From assembly GCA_009786175.1 (NCBI GenBank), contig WQTQ01000206.1:1-21537 (forward strand): a stretch of 21,537 nucleotides of DNA, given 5' to 3'. The stretch comes from Bacillota bacterium. Lineage in GTDB: Bacteria > Bacillota_A > Clostridia > Lachnospirales > WQUN01. A program made the position numbers and the translations under genes. Numbering within the stretch: position 1 is the first letter of the stretch; the number at the start of each line of letters is the position of its first letter. This document shows positions 8,401 through 16,245 of the stretch, piece after piece. Below the pieces are notes generated by a model that did no database searches, was not told where the DNA came from, and saw only the letters and a program-made list of their open reading frames with translations.

Positions 8401-9723
8401 AGTAATTACAGGCATACCTAAAATATTTGCGGGGTTGTTAACGGAAAACATTATCAGTGTTGCTTCTTCGGGTACATCAACAAGCCCAAGATATTCGTAT
8501 TTGTTGCCCCCAAGTGGGTTTGCAACAATGTACTGACTTGCTCCTGTGCTTAATCTGACAAAGAAATTTGTGTCACTGCCATACAGCCAGTCTGCGGCGT
8601 AATACCCGGTCATTTCCTTTTCAATTACCAAGTCGCCCAAAGGCCAGTGAAACGGCGGGGGTTCGTCCCAGTTTAGGCGTATGGTGCCAACAACATTCAA
8701 GTCTTGGACAATGGAATCCCCAACCCATACAAATAAATCCGAACTGCCGAAGGGGTAAGTGGCATCTTTCCTAAAAGAACGGTGAAATACATTTGTACTT
8801 GTAATTGTTCTGTTGCCTATTTGATACTCATTTCCCCCGGGGTTCGTTATAACAATTTCGTATTGGATATGAATTCCCGGGCCGCCCAAATCTGCAATTG
8901 TAACCACCCAGGTCATACTTCCTACCGCTTTGTCAAGTTCGGTCCTATACAAGTGATACTTAAAAGTACCCAACGATACATGGTCAAACGTACGGACTAC
9001 TAAAGTGTCCCTCCATCTGGCATTCGGTGCAGAGTAAAGTTGACCCGGCGGGAAATTATTCGGGCCGCAATTAATAGGGATGCTTATCCTTAAATCGTTA
9101 TCGACAATTTCCACACTGTTCAAACCGTTATTATTCCATTTTACCCCCGGTAATGAATAAGCTTCTATGGATGTTTCTTGCATTGTCCAGTAAAACCCGT
9201 TACTTTGTGCGGGGGTAAACGTGGCCTGCGCCCCAAGAGTAGTGTAAATAATACCTGTCTCCCAATCATCATCTGCCATATCTAAATAAACAATATAAGA
9301 GATTTTTGCGGGCCCGTTGATAATATCTGCTTGGTCTACAACCCAAGTTACAATATTTCTGTCGGTATTAACAGAAATATTGCCAACGCCCTTTTGAGAA
9401 TCTTCCAAGAAAACGAAATTATGAAGGTCATCAACAATAGTAACAGCACCGTTACCCGCAAGCGGCAGGCTGTCATCTGCATACTTTGCGCCCCACGCGG
9501 CAAGAGTAATAACAATGTGGCCTTCATTTTCAATGTGGGTTACAGCTTTGCCTGTCCAAACTTCTCCGGGGCTTAGGCTGTTGGGAATATTCAGCAGTAC
9601 ATCATTACCGTAGAAGATTTCAAAGTGACCGGGAATACTTCGAGTATCATTTCCATGGGCAAAAGTTATACATTGCCCTAAGGTAAGAATGAGTGCCATC
9701 AGTAATGCCATCTTTTTCTTCAT
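5494..9723 (-). CDS. Large SLH-anchored surface protein with five adhesin-like repeats
   Basis: This 1409-aa cell-surface protein starts with a signal peptide (residues 1-23, ending near FAHG). An N-terminal beta-rich region (about 30-355) follows. Five related modules begin with a G-x-(L/I)-x-(I/V)-x-K pattern, in three of them followed by W-G-V, at about residues 363, 498, 666, 832 and 966, each 115-165 aa and ending in V/I-TN-x-F or similar; they resemble SpaA/DUF5979-type stalk domains. A Pro-rich linker (about 1088-1175) leads to SLH repeats at about 1178-1210, 1222-1272 and 1285-1336, with TRAE motifs at 1197, 1261 and 1322. SLH domains bind pyruvylated secondary cell-wall polymer, so the repeats should project outward. 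ATG 9723 is supported by GGAGGGG 6 nt upstream; an earlier in-frame start at 9804 would put 27 non-signal residues first. Confidence 0.92.
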   Translation of the reverse strand: MKKKMALLMALILTLGQCITFAHGNDTRSIPGHFEIFYGNDVLLNIPNSLSPGEVWTGKAVTHIENEGHIVITLAAWGAKYADDSLPLAGNGAVTIVDDLHNFVFLEDSQKGVGNISVNTDRNIVTWVVDQADIINGPAKISYIVYLDMADDDWETGIIYTTLGAQATFTPAQSNGFYWTMQETSIEAYSLPGVKWNNNGLNSVEIVDNDLRISIPINCGPNNFPPGQLYSAPNARWRDTLVVRTFDHVSLGTFKYHLYRTELDKAVGSMTWVVTIADLGGPGIHIQYEIVITNPGGNEYQIGNRTITSTNVFHRSFRKDATYPFGSSDLFVWVGDSIVQDLNVVGTIRLNWDEPPPFHWPLGDLVIEKEMTGYYAADWLYGSDTNFFVRLSTGASQYIVANPLGGNKYEYLGLVDVPEEATLIMFSVNNPANILGMPVITTGSALDVNLNVRYYIEEVFAYDTDRIQVRYSDGGKGFYLIEGPYNKITVTNHFMHGIGTIRVRKFLAGFPAQWGVDEDTVFYVRVWDATNENYLLFQSKPHTYIPDNANPDSYIHIWRTIGNDVTGLSELYDGIPKMELPLSQNEFLTLSNLWTGRSYEIREVRPLDSGDWEYVDPINDDTRYDWLTNPEWNWGVSYSHTNEDNLLTYDELLFIVLTNYYKYSSGNLTIRKSMSGRPDDWGVSPYDDFQAQLWNVPNKDNPENRYLLIFERHIHPVMGKLYRTIGYVGNDGTPNFYYKTDAEITYVDEVHFSIASPAVIVGLPVDEVNYQVTNAIFVKEIFPYGAYTRHITKTYKWNEESFNTNGVMLFYNPHEGRGNSLTINNHYSGGNGMLVIRKELAGSPEDWGVNTSTEFFAGVKIYGTNDLLYFSLEQDGSFHYRNPSVYAGEMFNLIPFSAVAFGEAILRGLPTHYTYQVAEFCIDGGNLQYLFTSDFEYHVDIDYVRGSLADGNLIAEVTNVFAHGFGALVIQKELQYAPDSVTNDTMFYARVSIRDEDTLLLFTLVDKETNNWQWAGANANPADEGVYDQVRFSVNSPAIITELLSGRFYVVEELGEDIRFEASYRQPPILWHGEKATAVITNCFAGYRDPGDNNGGNINIPHQPEIPEIPQPPSTPQTPPSPEAANVYTAWTPRDVSAPIQIPIPASTPADNYEELHEEYEPELTPVNATPTAPTHFAFMIGYAEDGTIRPQANITRAEVATIFFRLITDEYRTSIWTQTNPFADVQPGRWFNNAISTMNRGGLFAGMPLNETFNPNQPATRAEFAAMVVSYLGLGHYRVTGGNAFTDIGGHWASDAINTAYLQGWVTGFGDGTFKPDQLITRAEVAALVNRALGRLPEYKDDLLEGMIMWPDNMNTDTWYFLYIQEATNSHYHETKPNGVHETWTQLITPRNWRSLERPYSQPHDILD

Positions 9724-9783
9724 TGTTATCCCCTCCATTTTATTAATAAAAGTAAATTTATTGGTATAATTGTCGATAGTAAA

Positions 9784-9811
9784 AGTATACCATGTTTTAG
9801 GCAATATGTAA
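9784..9811 (-). promoter_or_regulatory. Promoter of the SLH-protein gene
   Basis: On the minus strand, TTACAT (9806-9811) and TATACT (9784-9789) are spaced 16 bp, and TGG precedes the -10, giving an extended -10. It lies about 60 bp upstream of the ATG at 9723 and points away from the lysine operon promoter. Confidence 0.6.
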
Positions 9812-9862
9812 GTCGGCTACGGTTACAGTAGGTTAACAAAAGTGTGGCAATATGTAAAAATG

Positions 9863-9884
9863 TACCCCCTGATATCAGGGGGTA
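9863..9884. repeat. Palindromic intergenic repeat, contracted form (copy 2)
   Basis: This is a perfect 22-bp palindrome with core CCCCCTGATATCAGGGGG. It has the outer arms of copies 1 and 3 but lacks the 11-nt loop and one TGATATCA. It lies between two divergent promoters and ends 13 bp upstream of the -35 of the thiolase promoter, so it could be an operator. No gene ends here, so a terminator role is unlikely. Confidence 0.85.
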
Positions 9885-9897
9885 TGACATTTTCTTC

Positions 9898-9926
9898 TAG
9901 ACAAAAATTCCCCAATAAGTTATTCT
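9898..9926 (+). promoter_or_regulatory. Promoter of the thiolase/CoA-transferase and lysine operon
   Basis: TAGACA (9898-9903) and TATTCT (9921-9926) are separated by 17 bp, 20 bp upstream of the thiolase ATG. A GAGGTGAT ribosome binding site is at 9933-9940. The short leader leaves little room for an attenuator here, in contrast to the riboswitch further down. Confidence 0.65.
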
Positions 9927-9946
9927 TGTAATGAGGTGATGATCGT

Positions 9947-11128
9947 ATGAAAGATGTAGTAATAGTATCGGCGGCACGTACCGCTATAGGTGCTTTTGGC
10001 GAGAGTTTGAAGGACATTTCGGCTGTGAGTTTGGGCGTTTGCGCAGCAAAGGAAGTTATGTCACGGATAAACCTTGCGCCGGAGAAAATTGATGAAGTGA
10101 TTTTTGGCAATGTGTTACAAGCCGGGCTTGGGCAAAACATTGCGCGACAAATTGCAATACACGCAGGCGTACCGGAGTGCGTACCGTCTTTTACAGTAAA
10201 CAAAGTTTGCGGAAGTGGACTTAAAGCCGTGCAGCTTGCGGCACAGGCTATCGGCAGCGGCGAAGCGGACATCATACTTTGCGGCGGTACGGAAAATATG
10301 AGCCAAGCCCCGTACTTAAATAAGTCCGTTCGCTGGGGGCAAAAACTTGGCTCAAGTGAGCTTATCGACAGCCTTGTTGCCGATGGGCTTACAGACATTT
10401 TCAATAATTACCACATGGGGATAACGGCAGAAAATCTTGTGGAGCAATTTGGCTTAACGCGGGAGCAGCAGGATGCTTTTGCCGCCCAAAGCCAGCAAAA
10501 AGCAGAAGCTGCCATAGCCGAAGGGCGTTTTAAGGACGAGATCGCTCCGCTTTCTATCCCCCAAAGGAAAGGCGACCCAATAATTTTTGAAACAGATGAG
10601 TTCCCCAGAAAAGGTACTACTGCGGAATCTCTTGCGCGGCTGCGTCCGGCATTCAAAAAGGACGGCAGTGTTACAGCAGGCAACGCGTCCGGGATAAATG
10701 ACGGTGCGGCGGCACTTGTGGTTATGAGCCGCGAAAAAGCGGATGAACTAGGCATCAAACCCTTGGTTACAATAAAATCTTACGCGAATGCAGGCGTAAG
10801 CCCGGCAACAATGGGCTTGGGGCCTGTTCCCGCAACTCAGAAAGCACTTAAAAAAGCCAATCTTGTAATAGACGACATCGGCATAGTGGAGGCAAACGAA
10901 GCTTTTGCCGCCCAAAGCCTTGCCGTTATGCGCGAACTTAATCTTGACCCTGAAAAAGTTAATGTTAACGGCGGTGCAATTGCGCTGGGGCATCCTATCG
11001 GTGCCAGCGGTGCACGGGTTTTGGTTACATTAATTTACGAAATGGCGCGGCGTCATACGCAGTACGGTCTTGCCACTTTATGTGTAGGCGGCGGACAGGG
11101 CGTTGCCATGATTGTTGAAAGAGCATAA
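9947..11128 (+). CDS. thl: Acetyl-CoA C-acetyltransferase (thiolase)
   Basis: This 393-aa enzyme has the usual length and all catalytic residues of biosynthetic/degradative thiolase. They are the nucleophile C88 in [10 protein letters not shown]349 in [12 protein letters not shown], and the proton-shuttling C379 in CVGGGQG. It interconverts two acetyl-CoA and acetoacetyl-CoA in the cytosol. Placed before CoA-transferase genes and the lysine genes, its likely job is to split acetoacetyl-CoA made from lysine-derived acetoacetate into acetyl-CoA, feeding the Kce reaction and ATP formation through acetate. It could also work in the opposite direction for butyrate synthesis. It starts at ATG 9947 with a good ribosome binding site and has its own promoter; only 3 nt separate it from the next gene. 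Confidence 0.96.
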   Translation: MKDVVIVSAARTAIGAFGESLKDISAVSLGVCAAKEVMSRINLAPEKIDEVIFGNVLQAGLGQNIARQIAIHAGVPECVPSFTVNKVCGSGLKAVQLAAQAIGSGEADIILCGGTENMSQAPYLNKSVRWGQKLGSSELIDSLVADGLTDIFNNYHMGITAENLVEQFGLTREQQDAFAAQSQQKAEAAIAEGRFKDEIAPLSIPQRKGDPIIFETDEFPRKGTTAESLARLRPAFKKDGSVTAGNASGINDGAAALVVMSREKADELGIKPLVTIKSYANAGVSPATMGLGPVPATQKALKKANLVIDDIGIVEANEAFAAQSLAVMRELNLDPEKVNVNGGAIALGHPIGASGARVLVTLIYEMARRHTQYGLATLCVGGGQGVAMIVERA

Positions 11129-11131
11129 CCT

Positions 11132-11788
11132 ATGAGCAAAATAATTGACGTAAACGAAGCCGCTTCTAAAATTTTTGATGGCGCGACAGTTATGTTCGGT
11201 GGTTTCATGGCTAACGGTTCGGCAGAAAATATTATTGATGCGCTGGTTGCGCGGGGCGTGCGCGACTTGACTATAATATGTAACGACTCCGGTCTTATTG
11301 ACAAAGGCGTGGGTAAGCTGATTGCGGCAAAGCAATGCAAAAAGCTTATTGCCAGCCATATAGGGCTTAACAAAGAAACCGGCAGACAAATGACAGCCGG
11401 TGAGCTTGAGGTAGACCTTGTACCACAAGGTACTCTTGTAGAGCAGATTCGCGCCGGGGGCTATGGGTTGGGCGGTGTGCTTACACGAACAGGCATTGGC
11501 ACTCTTGTTGAAGAAGGCAAACAAAAAGTTGACGTTGACGGCATCACATATTTATTAGAGAAGCCGATCCGCGCGGATTTTGCTGTAATCTTCGGCGCAA
11601 TAGCGGATGAATTCGGAAATATACGTGCCGTTGGTTCCACAAATAATTTCAACAATGTGATGGCATCTGCGGCAGATGTTGTAATATTGGAAGCACGCAA
11701 ACTTGAAAAAGTAGGTGCCATTCACCAGAACGATGTTAACACACCGGGAGTTTTCGTGGATTATATAGTCGATGGCGGGGGTGTGTAG
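11132..11788 (+). CDS. atoD: 3-oxoacid/acetoacetate CoA-transferase subunit A
   Basis: This 218-aa protein is the alpha subunit of a class I CoA-transferase, recognised from the CoA-binding segment GGFMANGSAENI (residues 23-34), the IICNDSG stretch, and GVLTRTGIGTLVEEGKQ in the middle. With the next gene it would form the alpha/beta enzyme that moves CoA between acyl-CoA (butyryl- or acetyl-CoA) and acetoacetate. In lysine fermentation this activates the acetoacetate released by Kce while freeing butyrate or acetate. Only 3 nt separate it from the thiolase, and its ribosome binding site is weak, so translation probably depends on the upstream gene. The exact acyl donor cannot be decided from sequence. 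Confidence 0.92.
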   Translation: MSKIIDVNEAASKIFDGATVMFGGFMANGSAENIIDALVARGVRDLTIICNDSGLIDKGVGKLIAAKQCKKLIASHIGLNKETGRQMTAGELEVDLVPQGTLVEQIRAGGYGLGGVLTRTGIGTLVEEGKQKVDVDGITYLLEKPIRADFAVIFGAIADEFGNIRAVGSTNNFNNVMASAADVVILEARKLEKVGAIHQNDVNTPGVFVDYIVDGGGV

Positions 11789-12451
11789 ATGAAATATGCC
11801 AACAAGGAAGAAATGCAGAATTTTATTGCCGCCCGTGTGGCAAAGGAGCTTTGGCATAATGCAGTAGTAAATTTGGGCATTGGCTTACCCACCCGTGTCG
11901 CAAATTTTGTAGAGGATGGTTTAACCGTACATTTCCAAAGCGAAAATGGCTTTGTAGGTTTGGGGCCTGCTCCTGCCCCGGATAATATTGATATAGATAT
12001 TGTAAATGCAGGCGGCCAGCCTGTCACCATTCACGAAGGAGGAGCCTTTTTCGACAGTGCGGTAAGTTTTGGTATAATCCGCGGCGGGCATGTTGACCTT
12101 ACAGTACTTGGGGCCTTACAAGTAGATGAGGCCGGGAATATTGCAAATTATCTAATACCGGGTAAACTTGTGCCGGGAATGGGCGGTGCGATGGATTTGT
12201 TAAGCGGCGCGAAAAAAGTAATCGTTGCAATGGAACACACCGCTAAAGGAGCCGCAAAAATTCTGAAAAGGTGCAATCTTCCATTAACCGCCGTAAATGC
12301 CGTTGACCTGATTATCACGGAAATGGGTGTCATAGAAGTAACGGAAGACGGACTTCTTCTGAAAGAAATCAATCCGCTTTTCACCACCCAGGAAGTTCTG
12401 GCGGCAACAGAAGCGGAATTGATTATCTCCCAAAATCTCACAGAGATGTAA
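11789..12451 (+). CDS. atoA: 3-oxoacid/acetoacetate CoA-transferase subunit B
   Basis: This 220-aa beta subunit carries the catalytic glutamate of class I CoA-transferases, E52 in QSENGFVGLGP; it forms the glutamyl-CoA thioester. GGAFFDSAVSFGIIRGGHVDLTVLGALQ-type sequence and a PGKLVPGMGGAMDL segment complete the family pattern. The ATG follows the stop codon of subunit A with no gap, fitting one translationally coupled pair with 1:1 output. It is the last gene before the riboswitch-terminator, so it belongs to the part of the operon that does not depend on the lysine-sensing leader. Confidence 0.94.
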   Translation: MKYANKEEMQNFIAARVAKELWHNAVVNLGIGLPTRVANFVEDGLTVHFQSENGFVGLGPAPAPDNIDIDIVNAGGQPVTIHEGGAFFDSAVSFGIIRGGHVDLTVLGALQVDEAGNIANYLIPGKLVPGMGGAMDLLSGAKKVIVAMEHTAKGAAKILKRCNLPLTAVNAVDLIITEMGVIEVTEDGLLLKEINPLFTTQEVLAATEAELIISQNLTEM

Positions 12452-12452
12452 A

Positions 12453-12642
12453 ATACAATTTCAAATTAATAGAGGTTGCGAGCAACAGGGTACGTTTCAC
12501 AAAAATGCCAAGCGCGGCAGTGAAGCAGAATGGGTTCTCGCCGAAGGCAAAATTCATGCGCTAATGTATTTTGCTTGGGGGTATCGCCCAGAGCGATGCA
12601 ACTGTGGTGTTTTGTTTATGTATGCACCGCGCGCTATTGTAT
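12453..12642 (+). ncRNA. Lysine riboswitch (L box) inside the operon
   Basis: The aptamer can be followed piece by piece: P1 5' strand AATAG just before the conserved AGGTTGCG; a P2 arm with hairpin TGCC/GGCA and loop AAGCGC (12510-12515); the conserved GCCGAAG (12540-12546); P3 GCAAAAT/ATTTTGC (12547-12553, 12568-12574) with loop GCGCTA; the conserved TTGGGGGTAT; P4 GTATCGC/GCGATGC (12581-12587, 12593-12599); then ACTGT. The P2 loop AGCGC and P3 loop GCGCT are perfectly complementary, matching the known L2-L3 kissing contact. P1 3' strand CTATT (12634-12638) lies inside the terminator. A weaker additional pairing of 12453-12459 with 12636-12642 is possible. The adjacent lysine-catabolic genes fit the ligand. 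The J5/1 purine motif is less well conserved. Confidence 0.88.
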
Positions 12643-12668
12643 CATTACGGTATAATAGCGCGTTTTTT
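12630..12668 (+). terminator. Riboswitch-controlled terminator
   Basis: CGCGCTATTGTA (12630-12641) pairs with TATAATAGCGCG (12651-12662), giving a 12-bp stem with one G-T wobble, followed by TTTTTT (12663-12668). The 5' arm contains the P1 3' strand of the lysine aptamer, so aptamer and terminator cannot both form fully. Confidence 0.92.
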
Positions 12669-12700
12669 ATTTACTACCATTTGAAAAGGAGGGCTTTATT

Positions 12701-13108
12701 TTGGATAACAAATCTATGATAAGGCTAAGAATGAGCGCGCATGATGCGCATTATGCCGGTAATTTGGTGGACGGCGCACGTATGTTGGCATTGTTTGGCG
12801 ATGTGGCTACAGAGCTTCTGATTCGCCACGACGGCGATGAAGGACTGTTTGTAGCATATGATAATGTAGAATTTACCGCGCCTGTTTACGCCGGGGATTA
12901 TATCGAAGCCGAAGGGGAAATTGTAAGTGTAGGCAATTCGTCGCGCAAAATGACGTTTACTGCAAAAAAAGTTATCCGTTCTGCGCCGGAGTATGGCGAA
13001 ACCGCCGCAGAGGTAATTGAAGAACCAATTATCGTATGCCGCGCAAGCGGAACCTGCGTTGTGCCAAAGGACAAACAGCGGAAAGGAACATCGCAATGGA
13101 GAAGCTGA
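12701..13108 (+). CDS. kal: 3-aminobutyryl-CoA ammonia-lyase
   Basis: This 135-aa hotdog-fold enzyme removes ammonia from L-3-aminobutyryl-CoA to give crotonyl-CoA, the deamination step after Kce in lysine fermentation. Family signs are [18 protein letters not shown] at about residues 12-29, a [16 protein letters not shown] segment, YDNVEF, and the C-terminal [16 protein letters not shown]. The start is TTG 12701: GGAGGG at 12688-12693 sits 7 nt upstream, whereas the ATG at 12716 would be too far from it. It is the first gene after the riboswitch and terminator, and its end overlaps kce by 13 nt. Confidence 0.95.
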   Translation: MDNKSMIRLRMSAHDAHYAGNLVDGARMLALFGDVATELLIRHDGDEGLFVAYDNVEFTAPVYAGDYIEAEGEIVSVGNSSRKMTFTAKKVIRSAPEYGETAAEVIEEPIIVCRASGTCVVPKDKQRKGTSQWRS

Positions 13109-13911
13109 TAATAACAGCAGCAATTTGCGGCGCGGAGGTGACAAAAGAGCATAACCCTGCCGTGCCCTACACCGTGGAAGAAATAGGACGCGAGGCCCTG
13201 TCTGCGTACAATACAGGGGCAAGTATAATTCACTTGCATGTTCGGTGTAACGACGGCACTCCCACCCAGGATAAAGGCCGTTTTGCCGAGTGCATAGCAG
13301 AAATCAAACGCCTTTGCCCGGATGTAATCATTCAACCGTCCACAGGCGGCGCAGTGGGTATGAGCAACGACGAACGTTTGCAACCTCTTCAACTTAACCC
13401 GGAAATGGCAACTTTAGACTGTGGTACAGTAAACTTTGGCGGTGACGAAATTTTTGTCAACACGGAAAATATGATTAAAGATTTTGGCAGCCGAATGATT
13501 GACAAAGGCGTTAAACCTGAAGTGGAGGTTTTTGACAAGGGCATGATTGACACGGCAATACGCCTTTGTAAGCAAGGCTACATCAAGCCGCCGATGCATT
13601 TTAACTTTGTAATGGGCGTTACAGGCGGCATAGCTGCCACTACACGAGACTTTGCGTATCTTGCCGACAGCATTCCACAGGGCTCTACGTACACGGTTTC
13701 AGGCATAGGACGAAACGAATTTCCAATGGCGGCTCTTGCAATAATTTCCGGCGGACATGTGCGAGTAGGGTTTGAGGATAATGTGTATCTTAGCCGCGGC
13801 GTTTTGGCAAAATCCAACGGCGAGCTGGTAGATAAAGTTGTGCGCATCGCAAAGGAACTTGGACGGGCAATTGCATCGCCTGCAGAAGCCCGACAAATTT
13901 TGGGGCTGTAA
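13096..13911 (+). CDS. kce: 3-keto-5-aminohexanoate cleavage enzyme
   Basis: This 271-aa member of the beta-keto acid cleavage enzyme (BKACE, DUF849) family condenses 3-keto-5-aminohexanoate with acetyl-CoA to give acetoacetate and 3-aminobutyryl-CoA. The zinc ligands H46 and H48 are seen in IIHLHVR, the third ligand is probably E227 in VGFEDN, and E14 in [11 protein letters not shown] matches the conserved family glutamate. Length and residue numbers fit characterised Kce closely. An upstream open frame begins at 13036, but the real start is ATG 13096, with AAAGGA 8 nt before it and the family N-terminus beginning there. Overlap with kal by 13 nt points to translational coupling. Confidence 0.96.
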   Translation: MEKLIITAAICGAEVTKEHNPAVPYTVEEIGREALSAYNTGASIIHLHVRCNDGTPTQDKGRFAECIAEIKRLCPDVIIQPSTGGAVGMSNDERLQPLQLNPEMATLDCGTVNFGGDEIFVNTENMIKDFGSRMIDKGVKPEVEVFDKGMIDTAIRLCKQGYIKPPMHFNFVMGVTGGIAATTRDFAYLADSIPQGSTYTVSGIGRNEFPMAALAIISGGHVRVGFEDNVYLSRGVLAKSNGELVDKVVRIAKELGRAIASPAEARQILGL

Positions 13912-13933
13912 AAGTTTACGGAGGTAAAATTAA

Positions 13934-14971
13934 ATGGAAATAAAGTTATGCAAGTACGGAACACATAGGGTTTTAGATCCCAAAGGAGTATTGCCCCAAG
14001 CAGCGCAAAAAATTGACAACGACATGCAAGTTAAGCCCAACGAAATCTTAATTGACGTAATCTCGCTGAACATAGACTCCGCATCCTTCACTCAGTTAAA
14101 AGGTGAGGCAAATGACGATGAATCTAAAATTGCTGCAAAAATCATAGAAATCGTAAACGAGCGCGGCAAAATGCAAAACCCTGTTACAGGTTCCGGCGGC
14201 ATGTTAATCGGCACAGTTGCGCAAATTGGCAGCAAATTAAACCGCCCGGAATTGAAAGTGGGCGACAAAATCGCAACGCTGGTTTCACTAAGTCTGACGC
14301 CGTTAAAAATAAGTAAAATCACAAAAATACACATGAACATAGACCGTGTGGACTGTGAAGCCCAAGCAATATTATTTGAATCCGGCATCTACGCCAAGCT
14401 GCCTAACGACATGACGGAAGCATTAGCCCTTGCCGCACTGGACGTAGCCGGTGCGCCTGCACAAACTGCAAAATTAGTAAAACCCGGCGACAGCGTGCTT
14501 ATTCTGGGCGCAGGCGGCAAATCCGGTATGCTTTGCTGCAACGAAGCTATGCGCCGCGTGGGCCCTACAGGCAATGTTGTAGCAGTGTGCAACATTGATG
14601 CCGACCTGGACAAACTTCTGACGAACAAGCTTTGTCACAAGGCAATACTGTCCAGTGTTTTAACACCGCTGGAAATGACAGAACTTGTACTTGCCGCCAA
14701 TAACGGGCGGGAATTCGACATATCTATAAATGTTGTAAACGTGCCAAACAGCGAAATGGCGAGCATTTTACCCGTACGTGACGGCGGTGTTGCCTACTTA
14801 TTCTCTATGGCGGTCAGTTTCACAAAAGCCGCTTTGGGCGCGGAAGGTATCGGCAAAGATGTAACAATGATTATAGGCAACGGCTATACGAAAGGCCACG
14901 CGGAAATTACGCTTCATCAGTTGCGGGAAAACCTACAGCTGCGCGAGTTGTTTCAGCAAAAGTATACCTAA
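13934..14971 (+). CDS. kdd: L-erythro-3,5-diaminohexanoate dehydrogenase
   Basis: This 345-aa enzyme oxidatively deaminates 3,5-diaminohexanoate to 3-keto-5-aminohexanoate with NAD(P). The nucleotide-binding Rossmann loop is VLILGAGGKSG (about 188-198), within a medium-chain-dehydrogenase-like layout. NPVTGSGGMLIG (82-93) and the PGDSV lead-in are characteristic of Kdd. The start ATG 13934 has GGAGGT about 7 nt upstream, 22 nt after kce. Its placement between kce and kamA follows the usual order of lysine-fermentation clusters. Confidence 0.95.
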   Translation: MEIKLCKYGTHRVLDPKGVLPQAAQKIDNDMQVKPNEILIDVISLNIDSASFTQLKGEANDDESKIAAKIIEIVNERGKMQNPVTGSGGMLIGTVAQIGSKLNRPELKVGDKIATLVSLSLTPLKISKITKIHMNIDRVDCEAQAILFESGIYAKLPNDMTEALALAALDVAGAPAQTAKLVKPGDSVLILGAGGKSGMLCCNEAMRRVGPTGNVVAVCNIDADLDKLLTNKLCHKAILSSVLTPLEMTELVLAANNGREFDISINVVNVPNSEMASILPVRDGGVAYLFSMAVSFTKAALGAEGIGKDVTMIIGNGYTKGHAEITLHQLRENLQLRELFQQKYT

Positions 14972-14982
14972 AGGTGGGAATT

Positions 14983-16245
14983 ATGAGAAAATTATTTGAA
15001 GATGTTCCACAAAAAGATTGGGACGACTGGAAATGGCAAGTGCGCAACAGAATTGAAAGCGCGGAGGATTTGAAAAAACTTGTACCAAATATCAGTGCAG
15101 AGTCAGAGGAGGAAATTCGTTGCTGTTTGGCGAAATTCCGCATGGCTATTACGCCATACTACCTTGCGCTGGCGGATTTAAACGATATGCGTGATCCTGT
15201 TTGGCTGCAAAGCGTACCCACGGCAAACGAACTTATCACCATGAAAGAGGATATGTCAGACCCTCTTCATGAGGATTTAGACAGCCCCGTAAAAGGGCTT
15301 ACGCACCGCTACCCGGATCGCGCACTCTTGCTGCTTACCGACCAATGTGCCATGTATTGCCGCCATTGTACCCGCCGCCGCTTTGCCGGTGTAAAAGACG
15401 AGGCACAACCAATGGCACAAATAGAAGCGGCAATCGACTATATTGCAAAAACGCCGCAAATACGTGACGTTCTTCTAAGTGGCGGCGATCCGCTGCTTTT
15501 GACGGATGACGTTTTAGAAAAAATAATTTCAAAATTACGCAGGATCCCGCATGTTGAAATAATACGCTTCGGTACCCGTCTGCCCGTTGTTCTTCCTCAG
15601 CGGATTACGGACGAGATGTGCAACATGCTGAAAAAGTATCACCCCATATGGATAAATACCCACTTCAACCACCCTAGTGAAATAACACCGGAAGCAATTG
15701 AAGCGTGTAATCGCTTATCAAACGCGGGCATACCTTTGGGGAACCAAAGCGTTCTATTGGCAGGCGTAAATGATTGCCCGCATCTTATGAAGGAACTTGT
15801 GCAAAAGCTGGTGAAAATTCGTGTACGCCCTTACTATATCTACCAGTGCGACTTGGCCGAAGGGCTGTGCCATTTCAGGGTACCAATTGCCAGGGGCATG
15901 GAAATTATCGAAACATTGCGGGGGCATACATCGGGCTATGCCGTGCCAACTTATGTTGTAGACGCACCGGGCGGCGGCGGGAAAATACCGGTTGCGCCTA
16001 CCTATATTATCTCCCAAGGCACAAACAAAGTTATACTGCGCAATTATGAAGGCGTTATTACAGCTTACACCGAGCCAAAAACATATACACCTTCCTGCAA
16101 ATGCGCAGTTTGCACCGGCGAAAAAGAAGTCGAATACGAAGGTGTGGCATCACTGTTCAGCAACCAAAGCATTTCCCTTACGCCGAAAGAATCGAAGCGA
16201 GGTAACCGGGCAAACCCCGGATACGATCGGGAAGTGAGGTTATAA
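14983..16245 (+). CDS. kamA: L-lysine 2,3-aminomutase
   Basis: This 420-aa radical SAM/PLP enzyme converts L-lysine to L-beta-lysine, the first step of the pathway. It has the 4Fe-4S/SAM motif CAMYCRHC (C122, C126, C129), the PLP-binding lysine K334 in GGGGKIPVAPTY, and four zinc ligands, one in NDC and the C-terminal trio SCKCAVC. The LLSGGDPLL segment of the family is present. The in-frame GTG at 14974 would add three residues, but AGGTGG at 14972-14977 is correctly spaced for the ATG at 14983. It is 11 nt from kdd. The three N-terminal residues are the only real doubt. Confidence 0.97.
   Translation: MRKLFEDVPQKDWDDWKWQVRNRIESAEDLKKLVPNISAESEEEIRCCLAKFRMAITPYYLALADLNDMRDPVWLQSVPTANELITMKEDMSDPLHEDLDSPVKGLTHRYPDRALLLLTDQCAMYCRHCTRRRFAGVKDEAQPMAQIEAAIDYIAKTPQIRDVLLSGGDPLLLTDDVLEKIISKLRRIPHVEIIRFGTRLPVVLPQRITDEMCNMLKKYHPIWINTHFNHPSEITPEAIEACNRLSNAGIPLGNQSVLLAGVNDCPHLMKELVQKLVKIRVRPYYIYQCDLAEGLCHFRVPIARGMEIIETLRGHTSGYAVPTYVVDAPGGGGKIPVAPTYIISQGTNKVILRNYEGVITAYTEPKTYTPSCKCAVCTGEKEVEYEGVASLFSNQSISLTPKESKRGNRANPGYDREVRL

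Noticed and set aside
10408..10758. Minus-strand open frame within the thiolase gene
   Set aside because: It is a shadow of the thiolase coding strand, with no start signals or recognisable protein.
12452..12627. Glycine riboswitch, because of the GCCGAAG core
   Set aside because: The AGGTTGCG start, TTGGGGGTAT, ACTGT and the complementary P2/P3 loops match the lysine aptamer, and the genes are for lysine use.
13036..13095. N-terminal extension of Kce from 13036
   Set aside because: It overlaps kal more deeply, has no ribosome binding site, and the conserved family N-terminus starts at 13096.
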